Of a DNA stretch of 48,294 nucleotides, positions 1 through 12,200 are shown piece after piece (position 1 is the first letter of the stretch; every line of letters starts with the position of its first letter). Source of the stretch: JBDRRP01 sp964446485 (GTDB lineage Bacteria; Desulfobacterota; Desulfobacteria; Desulfobacterales; JBDRRP01); NCBI GenBank assembly GCA_964446485.1, contig CAYUOU010000027.1, forward strand, positions 1 through 48,294. The letters run 5' to 3'. The notes under the pieces were generated by a model. It worked only from the letters and a program-made list of their open reading frames with translations, made no database searches and was not told the origin of the DNA. The position numbers and the translations under genes are program-made.

Positions 1-237
1 AAAGTGCAGAGCAGGGAAGACAATTTCATCACCGACGATAATCAGATGCGTATTTTTTATAATTCACTGGATTTATATATCATTGCTTCACGCAGCGAAG
101 GAACGCCCCGTCCGGCGATTGAAGCGGCGGCCTGCGGCGTGCCTGTTATTTCTACCGACGTGGGAATCATTCCGGAACTGATTGAAGACGGCATCAACGG
201 CTTTATTGTTGAGCGCACCCTAACAGCATTCAATGAC
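1..237 (+). CDS. Glycosyltransferase family 4 fragment (both ends missing)
   Basis: The frame starting at base 1 encodes the C-terminal Rossmann half of a GT-B glycosyltransferase. It shows the family's E-x7-E signature (SEGTPRPAIEAA), then the CGVPVIST strand, the DVGIIPELIEDG loop and the NGFIVER segment. These proteins transfer sugars from nucleotide-sugar donors during LPS, capsule or other glycan synthesis. The 5' end lies outside the window. After roughly residue 75 the family resemblance stops, although the frame stays open to base 606, because the DNA there is the antisense of the giant minus-strand gene. Codons here are AT-richer (aat, att, ttt, tat) than in the rest of the window. 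The acceptor and sugar cannot be told from this fragment. Confidence 0.8.
219..237. other. Abrupt junction between glycosyltransferase fragment and giant gene
   Basis: To the left, plus-strand glycosyltransferase coding with moderate GC. To the right, minus-strand coding of the giant LEPR-XLL gene with high GC and strong third-position GC. The two coding regions meet tail to tail with no intergenic space, and the giant frame gains a stop (TAG, bases 222-220) only in the sequence next to the join. This is what an assembly chimera or a recent deletion/inversion looks like. Its exact position is uncertain by about 20 bases. Confidence 0.65.
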
Positions 238-3200
238 CACGAGGCTGTCGGTCTCCTCGATGACGATTTCGGATCCGGCGGCCACGCCTTCATCGCGGGT
301 CAACACGGTGATGCCGCCCACCGTCGTCTCGATGCGGTTGGAACCGGCATAGTGTTCGTTGGTGATGTTGTCCGCCGCCAGGATCAGGTGGGATCCCGCG
401 CCCTCGAAGCGCATCCCGTTGTCCATTCGGATGACGCCTTCGGCCACGAACCGCATGATGCCACCGCCGAGGTTGTCGCGGTTGTCTCCGGAGGCCGACG
501 TGATGTCCACGTTCAAATCGATGTAGGCCTGGGCGGGGGTGTTGGCCGTGTAAACCACCAGGTTGCCGTCGCTGATGGCGTTGATCTGCGCGTTAACTTC
601 CATTGAGCTGACCCGGATGTCCCAGTTCAGGTCATGGGCGTCAATCTCGTGAAGGATGATGCCCAGGGCGTCCGCGCTGTCTCTCACCAGCGGGGAGGCG
701 GAGCCGAGCTGGGTTCCGATGCTGTCGGCGTCGATGTAGAAGTCTCCGGTGGCATGCACCGAAGTATCCAGCACCGCATCTTCCACCACGTCGATGACGA
801 TGTCGTCACCGTCTAAATGCATGCTGCCGCCCGTGGTATTCGGCCGGATGGTGAGATTCTGGGCGGAGATGAAGACATCCGTGGCACCGAGCGTCGCCGT
901 GCCGACGGTGGTGCTCACCGTGAGGTTGATGGGGAAGTAGGTCGTCTCGGTGGTGAGGCTGTCCACCACGCCTTCCCGGGCCACCAGGGTGATCTGCTCC
1001 ACGTCGTCGGTGAAGCGGAACACGTCGCGTGCGTTGAGAATCGTATCGCCGCTCCACTTGCCGTTACGGATCTCGTGGTCGTTGATGACGATGATGTCGT
1101 CCAGCGATCCGTCCGCTTCGATGCCGAAGATATTCTCGAAGATCACTTCGTCGAAGGCGCCGTCGCTGTCCAAGAAGGAGATGATGCCGTCGGCCTTGTT
1201 GTTGGTGTTTCGGCTGAAGGTGAAGGTGGTGTGGCTGCCGCCGCCGCTGTCCACGATTTCGATGGTGCCTTCGGGCAGATCGGAAATGAGCAGTGTGTCG
1301 TAGCCGGTGCCGAGTATGAGCTGCGTCACCTGGGCCCGGCCCAGGCGAAGTTCCTCGCTGGCCGTGTTGATGGTAATGCTGTTGCTGGAAATGGTGACCG
1401 TGGTGTCGTCGGACACCGCGCTGAGATCGATGACAGTGCTCCCGTCGATGTCCCTGAAACGGTCCTCGCCGAAACCGCTGGCAAATATATAGGTATCGTT
1501 TCCGCCCATACCGGTGAGAGAATCCAGACCGGCACCGCCGTCGATGATGTCGTCGCCGTCGCCGGCAACGATCCGGTCGTCCCCGTCGCCGCCGGTGATG
1601 GTGTTGGTGGCGCCGGTGCCGCCGGTGATGCGGTCGTCGCCGGCACCGCCGTCGATGATTACCATCCCGGTGGCCTGTACGGCGCTCAATGTGTCGTCCC
1701 CGTCGCCGCCGATGAGTTCAGCCGCAGCGCCGCTGCCGGCGGTGAGGCGGTCGTCGCCGATGCCGCCGTCAAAGGCCACGGCCACACCACTAAGACCGGA
1801 TGCGTCGAAAACGTCGTCACCGGCGCCGCCGTCGGCCACGACTTTGGTGAAGCTGCCGGTGTAGGTCTGCTCCCACTCGTCGTAGGCCACCGTGATGCTG
1901 CTGGCATTACCGGTGATGGTGACCTGTTCGCCGCCGTCGTCGGTGTCGAGATACTCCCGCTGCCCGGCGCGCTTGCCGGTGTGAATTACGAGTTCACCGC
2001 CCTCGTCGTGGGCCAGGACTGGCTGGACCTTGGGGGCGTTGTACTCCCATTCCGCGATGGTGATGTCGAAGATGGTCCAGTCCACCACCCGCTTCATGAT
2101 CTTTCCGACGATGGGAATCGATATGCCCACGTCCACGAAAACATAAGCTTCGAAGTAGACGCGGCCGTGAAGATTGATAATGTTCAACAGGCCGCCGGGG
2201 GCGTCGTTACCCGTGTACGTCCACATGGTGGCCAGCTCGGAGGGATGAATGCGTCCGTCGTCGTTAATGTCCTGTAAATCCAGACCTGCCTCGAAGCCCA
2301 CCACGCCGCCGAGCCCGGCCTCCACCAGGAGCAGCCAGAGCGTGGCTTCGAGGCCGATTTCCAAGCCAAAGGTCAATTCATCTTTTTCGACACCGCTGGT
2401 GATGCCCCAGTCTGCGATGTAGAATCCGTCGAAGGCCTGCCACCAGTTCCCGGTCTGAATGGCCTTCTTGATGCCGTAGGTGTCGTATCCGAAACCGAGA
2501 TCGGCGCCGATATTAAAACCGCCCACCGCATAGACGTTGATGACCGCCGGCCCGGCCGTGATGGTGGCGATCCCCTGCCTGAAGGTCAGCTCGTACTCCA
2601 GGTAGGGCAGCTCGTAGGTGAAGAGGATGGCGTCTCCGCCGGTGATGAGCTTCATCCAGTTGCTGATGTCGAGGATGTAGTCGACGATCTCGAAGCCGCT
2701 GCGGTCGGTGGAAGATCCGCCGCTCTGGACTCCGGTGGCCTGGGATTCGCCGCCGGTGCTGTCCGATGTCAGGCGGTCCATGAAGGACTGCAGGCCGGCG
2801 GGAAGCGCGCTCTCGGCCTGGCGGGCCCGGACGTTGTCGGTGCCCAATCCCATGATGTCGCCCAGAAGGATCTCGCCTTCGGTGCCGATCATGGCGTCCA
2901 CCTGGTCGACGATCTCGATCATGCTTCTCACCGCGTTGAAGAAGCCCTCGGGCAATTCGGAGTAGCCGAAGGTTCGTGCGATGAGGTTGATGAGACCCAG
3001 CAGGTTGGGCGGGTCCACCAGGACGTCGAGGCCGCTGATCTCGGTGAGCAGCACGTCGACGATGGGCTTGAACGGCATCAGGATGTCGCTGATCTTATCG
3101 GTGATGGGCTTGAGGACATCGGTGATGAATGTCCCGACCTCGATGCGCAAATTGTAAAGGTCGATTTCCGGGTCTTCGGCGCCGTTCTCCAAATCCCAGG

Positions 3201-6200
3201 CCCATGAGGCCACGAAGTCGGCTTTTAGGCGCGGCAGCCCAACATCCCCGATGTCCAGAGTCAAGGTGAGGTTGAGAGTCGCTTCGATGCCGAGGTTGAC
3301 ATGGAAGATATCGGAGACCGAAGACGTGATGATCCGGTTCAGGGTCATCCGGCCGGTGTCGCCGTCGCCGATGAGATCCACTTCTAGAAAACCGAATACA
3401 CCACTGGGCTGAAAACCGGGCCGATCGTCATCCCGGTCAATGTCTTCGACGCTCAAGATGAAGAAAAGCAATTTACCTTCGGCGTAGAACGGCGTCACCT
3501 GGGCGTTGTTCAAGGGCTCCCCGTCGAGGAATGCGCCGATCTCCACTTCGAGTTCCGGATCCCCGGGTGCGTCCTTGTCGTTGGTGCCCAGGTAGAATCC
3601 GTCCTCCACGCTGAGTCCCATGGAGAATTCGTAGCTCCAGGAAAGCTCGACGGCGAACCCGCCGTCCACCTGGAGGCCGAAGGCGGGTACGTCAATATCC
3701 AAGGGGATGTCGATGCCAGTGCCGAAGGCCACGCCCCCCAGCGGGATGTCGAACTGAATGGCGTCGGCGTCGGCGTCGATTTTCATACCACCGGTGGGTG
3801 CGGTGGTCTCGCCGGGCAGATAGTCGCCGTTGGCGTCGTAGACGTATCCGTCTCCGGGTACCCGTTCCCCTTCCTTCCAGTCCTTGATGAAGTCGCCGTT
3901 CTCGTCGTACCAGCCAACGCCGATGTCGTCTTTTTCGATGACGCCGTTGCCGTCGGCGTCACGGAGAATGTTCAGGGTAGATGGCCCGAAGACATCCCAC
4001 ATGGAATCGCGGATGTACTTGATGGCGGCTCCGGGACCGCTCAACTTCTCCCGGAGGTCGGCCAGGAAGCCGGTGCGCAGATCCCTGAGGAAGGTGGCCG
4101 CTTTGTAAAGCTTGTCGCCCACCAGAGGAATGTCCTGGGCCAGACTGGAGCCCAATACATCTTGGACCGCTCCCAGCGCCCAGTCCACGCCGTCCAGAAT
4201 ATAGGACGGATCGTTGAGGATGCTGAGCAGCGAGAACTCGGGTACAGTGATGGCCGGCAGTTCCACGATGACGGCCTGTGGGGATGAGGCGGAACTCGTC
4301 CCGGCCAAACGGCGCAGCGCTTCCAGGAGCGCTCCCTCGCCTAATCCGGCGGGGTCCGGTTGGTTGTTGGTGTAGACGTGAAGCGGAGCGACGGGGAGCA
4401 GCGGGATCTGCAGCGGCAGATAGATGTCGAAGCCGCCCTTGAGGTCGTAGGCGAAATTGTCGCCGATGTCTTCGCTGAAGAAGTGAAACCGGCCGTCGTC
4501 ATCGGGGCCCGACTGCTGGTCGATCCCCATGGTGAAGGTGGCAAAATCGGCGGAGGTCACTCGAGCGCCGGTGGTGTAGTACTGGTGACCGTTGTCGTAG
4601 TTGAGGACGCCCAGGTGTGCCGAGCCGCCGGTCACCCCGATGCCGAAGGGGTTGAACATCAGTTCGAGATCGGTTCCTTCCACCTTGAGGCCGATGGTCA
4701 CCCGGGTGCCGGTGTCGTCGGCCGGATCGCTGTTGCCCTTGTCATCGTGATCGTAGATGAAGAAGTCGACATCGCCTTCCAGGATGTCGCTGAAGTCGAT
4801 GCCGATATCCACGACGATCTCGACGAAAGCGTCCCAGGAGATGTTGGCCCCGCCGGCTACCAGCTCGTTGATGAAGTCCCATCCGCCGCCGATGCTGCTG
4901 TCTCCGCCGCTGAAGAGCGCAATGAAGTCGCCAAGGTTGAAGGAGAAGCTCAAGTTCATGAACTCTTCATCGAGAAAGTCGGAAAGGAACTTATCCCACT
5001 CGATGTGCACCTTGAGGACGGTGTTGCCGTCCAGGGAGAGCCCGAAGGCGCTGGTGTCGGTGATGCCCAGTGCGTCCTCGATGAGCGCCTCGACTTCCTG
5101 GAGCACCGCGGCCGGATCTTCCGCGGCCAGTTCGATCTTGTCCAGCAGATCTTCGACAAAGGTGAAGGCTTCGCTGATGCGGCGGTTGATGATGGGGATC
5201 TGGGCGTCGTAGAAGGACGTGTCCTCCAAGGCCGACTCGATGAATTCCACACCGGTGCGGATGGCCTGGATAATGGCAGCGAAGTCCATCTCCCGGATAC
5301 TGAAAGCGTCGCCGAAATCGGGCAGGACGATGACCACATGATCCTGCCCGAGATGGGCGTCGATTTCCGCCTCGGTGGCCTCGCCCTGGGTGACCACTTC
5401 CACAACGTCCCAATTCAGGATGTCCGGGATGGTGATGGAGAGTTCCGCGGCATTGAGGCCGGTTTCGTTCAGGCCGGGGATGTCTGGCTCCACATTGATG
5501 CCGATGAGCCGCGCCTCGCCGAATCCGGTGAAGTCGAAAACAAAATGGTCGATGAGACCGCCGGTGACCAAGTCAGTAAAGCTGAACTGACGGTCGTTGT
5601 CTGTTGAAAGATCACCGTCCTCGTCGAGGGTGATGATGGCCTCGGCGAAAAGCTCCAGGCCGGAGCCGGGACCGCCGGCTGTCATCTCGATGAATCCCAG
5701 ACGGGCCAGCATCTGGGGGTCGGTCAGCGCCAGGGAGGCGCGTCCGGCGACGCGGGCGTTGTTGATGAGGAATTGGACGCCCTCTTCACCGGTAAGCCCG
5801 TCGAAATCCACCACCCATTCGAATCCCGCTTCGACCGTCACTTCTGCATCTGCTGTGGTGGTGAAGCCAAGTTCCAATACATCGCCCAGGTCGATGCCCA
5901 GATCGATGGGCAGATCCTTGATGCTGATGAGGTCGTACTCGAAGTCGACGATGTCGCCCTGGGTGAGCATCCCCATATCCACCAATTCGGGAAGGTCGAA
6001 TCCCTCGAAGTCCAGGGCCTGCCCCGCCACCGACCCAAGGCTGGTGATCACGTCTCCGCTGTTGATGAGGCCTTCCGTGACCAGGTCCATCACGTCCACG
6101 TTCACCAGATCCGAATCAAGGAGATCGCCCAGGGTAATGGTGGCGTCGCCAAGATCGTCAAGGGCGCCCTCATCGATGATGCCGTCGGTCTCCAGGTCGG

Positions 6201-9200
6201 CGATGGTGAGAACGGTGGTAAGGTCGAATTCACCCACGTCGGATCGCGTCACCAGGCCGGCGTCCAGGAGGTCCGTGAGGGTGACGCTCACCAGATCCGA
6301 AGCCAGCAAGGACCCCAGATAGATATTGGTGAGTCCGAGGCTGTCGAGGGCGTCTTCTTCGATGAGTTCCGCCGTCTCTAAATCGGCAATGGAAATGCTC
6401 GTTGTGAGATCGAACAATTCCTCGGAAAGGAATCCCATGGCGATGGCGTCGGTGAGAGAATAGGCCGTCTGGCCGAGAAGTGATGCCAGGTCTACGGTGG
6501 CGGCGGCGGCCGGGTCCTCGACCACGGCGCCGGCGGCGTCGTAGAGGGTGACGCCGCGGCTGACAAGGTCGCCCAGGCTGATGAGCCGCGACGCCATGAG
6601 GTCGTCGAAATCGATCCGGCCGCCGGCCACGAAATCAGCTGCGGAGAGGAGATCCGTCTCGAACAGGGTCTGCAGGTCGACGGAAACGTCCTCCGAAGTG
6701 AGGAGATCGGTAAGCAGAATGGAGCCGCCGGCCAGGGCGCCCGGCTCGATGAGCTCGAGGGCTTCGAGTTCGGCGATGGAAATCGTTTTGGACGGGTTGA
6801 AGAAGTCGGCGTCCACGAGGTCCCACCGGGCCAGCTCATCCAGCGGCGTTGCCAGCATGTCCAGCAGGCCGCCCAGGATGGTGTCCTTATTAAAGAGTGC
6901 ATCTGGATCAATGGCCCCAAGGTCTAGAAGCTGCCCATAGTCGATGTCGCCCAGGTTCTGCAGGGTGCGCAGGTTCAGGTCGTTGAAATCGAATCCGAAG
7001 TTCACCGGCAGGGTCAGGGCGCGGGAGACCGGATCGTAGACCACGTCGAGGCCAGGTGGCAGGATGCCGGCGTCGGTAAACTGTTCGATGAAATCCTGGA
7101 CGCTGTTGATGCGCTCGAAATCGATGTTGGAGACAACCTTGTCGGTGAACGAGGAGGCGAAGTCGAAGAGTTCGCCCAGGGTCTTTCCGATGATGGGAAC
7201 TTCGTAGGACATGAAATCCGAATTGGTGAAGTCACCCAACCAATCCAGGGTGCTCTGGATGACGGCGATGAGGGATCCCAGATTGAAGTCACTGAAGTCC
7301 AGGAGCTGATCCATGTTCTCCTGGCTAAAACTCAATTCCGGGCCGCCGGCAGAGGGGAAGATGGTCCCGCTGAGCATAAGCCTCGGCGGGTCGTGGCAGC
7401 CGCCGAAGGTCACGTCACCCAAAGAGGCGTAGACCGGGAGATAGGCGTCGATGAAGTTGTTGTTTTCGGAGGCGGTGTTGGGCGTGGGTGTGAAGTCGAA
7501 GACCTCGTCGATGTAGGTCATCGACGCGCCGAGATCCAGCGCCAGCCGACCCTTCTCGCAGTCGTCGCTGCCCAACGCCACCCGCAGCGGACCGATTTCC
7601 GCACCCACCACGATGTCGTCCGCCGACGCGTGGGCGTCGAAATTCAAATGATCGATGTCGAAATCGACGGTGTCGGTGTCCCAATTGAAGGACAGCCCCA
7701 TGGCCAGATCGATGTTCACGGCGAGGTTGATCTCCATGTCCCCGTCGACGCTGAGACCGATGCTTTCCGCCTCTTCGCCGAAATTGAACCCGATGACCCG
7801 CTCGAAGGGGAAGTCCTGGGTGAAGGTAAGATCCACGCCGACAACATCGCCCCCATCCATGATGGGATCCCAGCTGAGCCCGCCGGCCTCGCCACCGAGT
7901 GTGGGGATCCAGTAGGCCTGGAGATAGTCGAAGAAGCCGCCCAGGGTGGGACCACTGGGGCCGTAGTAATTCGTTCCGGACTCGCCGGCGGCACCCGGGT
8001 TGCCCAGGGGGATGGCCGCATCCCGCTCGAATCCGGTGTCTCCCAGATGCGGCCGCAGGTAATGGCGGATGTACTCGCCGAGGTTCATCAGGTTGTCCAG
8101 CCCTAGGACACGGTTCAGGGATACGTCGGTGCCGGGGATGGTACTGGAAAGGAAGTCGTTGCCGCTGCTGATCTCGCTGCCGTCCACCGGGTCGTAGATG
8201 GGCACCAGGTCGCCCTTCAAATCCGTGATCTCCTGGCCCAAGAAGTCTAGAACCAGGTAGGCCGCCTCGGTGAGGATGCCGCCGATGTTCTGGAGGTCGA
8301 CGGAAAAACCCGGATCCAATTCACCGTCATAAAAATCGTCGTCACCGAATTGTATGTGGCCGAGCTCCAAAACTCCCGGAACGCCGTCGATGACGATTGC
8401 CAGCGGCAGGTAGATGGTCACGCCGTTATTAAAGGTAGCGTCACCAGCCTTGTTGTGCGCGTGGTCGAAGACCAGGCTGCCGCCGGACTGATAAATGCTG
8501 CCGCCGAATGCCAGATCGATGTCGCCGTAATCGGATCCCACGTGAGTGGTGAGTTCGATGGTCTCGTAACTGATGCCGAGATCGATGTCGTTGGCGCTTA
8601 CTGCGGCGCTCAGGAAGATCTCGTTGAAATCGAAGCTGCTGTTTTTACCGGTGAGATCCACGGTGACGTCGAAAGAAAGGCCCGTGGAGATGTCGAAGGC
8701 CACATCCAGGGCCGCATCGAAAGAGAGTCCTGAAGCATCGAGATCGGTCCCCAGGTCGATGGGAAGAGTGTCGCTGATGGTGTAGGGGATGTCTACGGAA
8801 AGGGTCAGCTCGTCGCCCACCGTGCCTACGGTGAAGAATCCGGGAAGGCCCTGGGCGCCGATGCCGGGAAGGGTGATCATCCAGTGGTCGCGGAGGAAGT
8901 CGGCGAGCCCGCTCCAGATGTCGGCGACGGAGATATGCCCGGTAGCCACGGAATTCTCGCCGATCCAGGTGACGGTCTCCAGATAGGCCAGCACGTAAGT
9001 GTCGATGTCCAGGAAGGCTTCCAGCCCGGTGGCCGTAGCCACCCCCGGGAGTCCGTTGTCGGCGGAGGCGGCGCCCTCGACGAAGCTGGCGATGGTCCGG
9101 CCCGTCCCGGGGATTTCCAGGTCGAAGAAACTGGCCGAAAGGAACTCAGCTTTCAGATTGCCGATGAGCGCGGCGAGATCTTCCAGCAGTCCCTTGATGA

Positions 9201-12200
9201 CGCTGTCCACCAGGTCGCCGAGCACGGCGTTGAAATCCGGGCCGTCGATGAGGACGGGGTCATCGGTGCCGGCGCCGTCAAGGCTGAAAAGGTGGAGAAA
9301 GATCTGTTCCAAGCCGACGTTGTGATCGGTGTTGTAGATCGGGTTGTTGTCATAGGCCGGGTTGGTCCGCATCCACAAGGGTGTGGAGAGATCGATTTCG
9401 GTGCCGAAGACATCGATGGTCAGCGGCATGAATAGTTCGAGGCCGCCGTCCACGCCGGTGAACACCACATTGTCGCCAATGAGGGTCTCGTCGAAACGGT
9501 ACCGGCCGTCATCAGTCACCCCGGTGCCGGATTGCTGGTCAAGCACAAAAGCCACGGTCACGAAATCAGAGCGGTCGTCCGGATCGATCAATTCCGGGTT
9601 GGTGCTGGCATCGCCGTCTGCGTCGATGGTGGCGCTGGTGGTGTATAGGATGCCGTCATTTCCCCCCACACCGTCACGATCCCAATCCAATCCGGCGTCA
9701 TTGGTGCGCAGCCCGATGGCGTCGAAGACCTCGAAGCCCAGGGAGATGTCCTGGGCCAGCAGCTTGAACCCTGCGGCGGCGCGGGTGCCGCTCTGGGTCG
9801 CGTCATCCCAGTCGAAGAGGAAGATGTCCACCGGCGAGCCGTCACCGCGGCCGGAGGCGTCCACGCCGGCCTTGAGTTGAACGTCGGCAAAAGCCTTGAC
9901 GGTGACGATGCCGCTGCCCTCCAAGTCGACGAGGTCGCCGATGCCGTCGAGGCCGGCCACACCGCCCAGCAGGCCCGTGAAGGCGGCCAGATCGAACTCA
10001 AATGGCAGGCTCTCTTCGAATTCCTCTTCCAGTTTCAGGCTCATCACCAGGACACCGGCTTGGATGGCCACGGAAAAAACATCACCGTCGGTTTCCAAAT
10101 CCAGCCCCAGCTTGTCCATGATGAACCCGATCAGCTTCTGAAGATCGTTTTCCGGATCGAGAAGGGCCCGCATGGTACGATCGATGGCGTCGTTGATTTC
10201 CCCAAGGAAGCCCAGCAGTTCGCGCGGAGTTTTCTCGATGATGGGGATGGTCACGTCCTGGTGGTCCTCGTAAATCGGGGAATTGGGATCGGTGACGAAG
10301 AACGGCAGCTGGTCAAAAGCTTCGAGGATGTAGTCCCTGGCCCTCAGGATCGTTGCCATGAGGTCGTCCAGCCGCAGGAACTCGTAAACGCGGAAAATGC
10401 CGGGAAGGTCCACGATGGACATGGTGATGTAGCCGCTGTCCGACGGTGACGCCCCCAGGTCGTCCACGCTGAAGTGGAACGTCGTGCCGCGGGCCACACC
10501 CAGGCCGCCGAGGCCTGTGTCCACCGCGATGCCCTGAAGGGCAGCGTCGGCGTTCCCGCTCAAATCGGTGGAGACGACAGGATCGACCACGCCGTTGACA
10601 AGGTCGTCCACGGCAAAGACCCGATCTCCGGTGGTGCCGGGATTGCCGTCACCGTCGAGGATCACCGTTCGGGTGAGAGACACCGACACGTGACTGCTGG
10701 CGCCGGGCAAGCTCGCCAATGTCACGCCGATTAAACCGAGCCGTGCGGGAACATCCAGATCCGTAACGATGAAAGACACCCCTGCGGTCAGGCTCATATC
10801 GCCGATGCTTGCCGAGAAGCTGTCGTCGCCCGGTGCGCCGGAGCCGTCGTCCAGGTCGAAAATCACATCCATGGTGCCTGCCACCGATACGTCGAGGGTG
10901 GCCTGGGCGTCACTCACCAGACCCACCAGACCGACACCGTAATCTCCGGCCAGCGACACCTCGTGCCCGGAGAGGCCGAAGACATCCGGATCGTAACCGT
11001 CCAAATCGTCGGCGTCGATGAGGCCCATGCGCGCCAGATCAGCAGCCCGAATCAGCGGTGCGCCCAGCCCCGAAATGTAGGTGTCCAGCAGTTCGTCCAA
11101 ATCGACGCGGCCGTCAGCATCCACCAGTCCTGCAGCCAGCAGGCGGTCAATTGAGATGGGATCCAGATCGAGGCTGTCGTAGCCCACCGTGCCGAGATCG
11201 TCGAGGTCGCTGCGAGCGATGAGCGGTTCGGGTAACAGACCAGCGCCGTCCAGGACGGACAGGTCGGTCACCAGGCCGGCGGCTACCAGGCGCTGGGCGT
11301 CGATGCGATCAGCCAGCAGGCCGGCATCGATGAGATCCGCCGCCACAATGGAAAGGGGCGCAGCCAGGATGTCGTCCCGGTGCAGGCTGCCCGTGATCAG
11401 CCCCTTGGCGGCCAGCGCGTCCTCGGTCACGAGAGCGCTGGCAATGAGGGCCCTCGGGTTGATGGGATCGATGCCGAGAAAGCCGCCCGCATCCAGGGCG
11501 GCGCCGTCGGTGAGGCCGCTGGCAATGAGGTCGGCACGGGCGATGTCAGCGTCGAAAAAGCCGTAGGCCGCGAGATCGACCAGGGAGACCAGCGCCCCCG
11601 TTCCGTCCTGGAAGGAAACGTCTGTGGTGAGAAGGGACACGAGATAGGCGTCCAGAAAATTCTCGGCATCGAGGTTGGCCTGGCTGAGAATCCCCGCATC
11701 CACCAGTTGCTCACCACTCACCAGGTTGAGGGTGATCAGTTCCCTGAGATCGATGTCACCGCTGACCAGGCCGCCGGACACCAGCTCCGAGACTGTCGCC
11801 AGCCCTGCGTCCACCAGTTCGGCGACAGGCACCCGGGGCGTAAAGAGCTCGGCGTCGATGAGCTCCTGCTCGGTCACCGGATCGGGAAGGGCTGTCGCCA
11901 GCAGCAGGGCCTTGTCCACGCCGTCTTCCATGAGTTCGGTGAGGCTCACCAATCCGGCATCGAGGAGATCGGCCACAGCCACGCTGTCGTTCACCACGCC
12001 GGCCGCCTGAAGATCGGTGAGCGTGGTCAGTGCGGGTGCGGCATCCAAAAGGTCGGCAAGCGCCACTCTGCCACTGCGGTCGTCTAACCCGGCGTCCTTG
12101 AGTTCGTCCACGGTGACGAGGCCGGTGCTAATGAGTGAGGCCAGATCGATGTGAGTACCGAACAGTCCGGCGTCCACCAGCGCATCCTCAGTGGCCAGCC

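Noticed and set aside
238..606. Continuation of the glycosyltransferase frame to base 606
   Set aside because: Beyond about base 237 the DNA is antisense to the giant gene and the translation no longer resembles a glycosyltransferase.
1500..1830. CRISPR-like or simple tandem repeat from repeated gccgccgtcg words
   Set aside because: The repetition comes from RTX nonapeptide codons within one reading frame; there are no uniform repeats with unique spacers.
817..2277. Long plus-strand open frame (486 codons) opposite the giant gene
   Set aside because: It is the antisense shadow of a GC-rich repetitive gene with strong third-position bias; its Val/Gly/Asp-rich translation has no domain and it sits fully inside the real frame.
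4360..5607. Plus-strand open frame (415 codons) and many similar ones at 11380-13314 and elsewhere
   Set aside because: Same antisense effect; all follow the giant gene's codon phase and have no ribosome site or recognisable motif.
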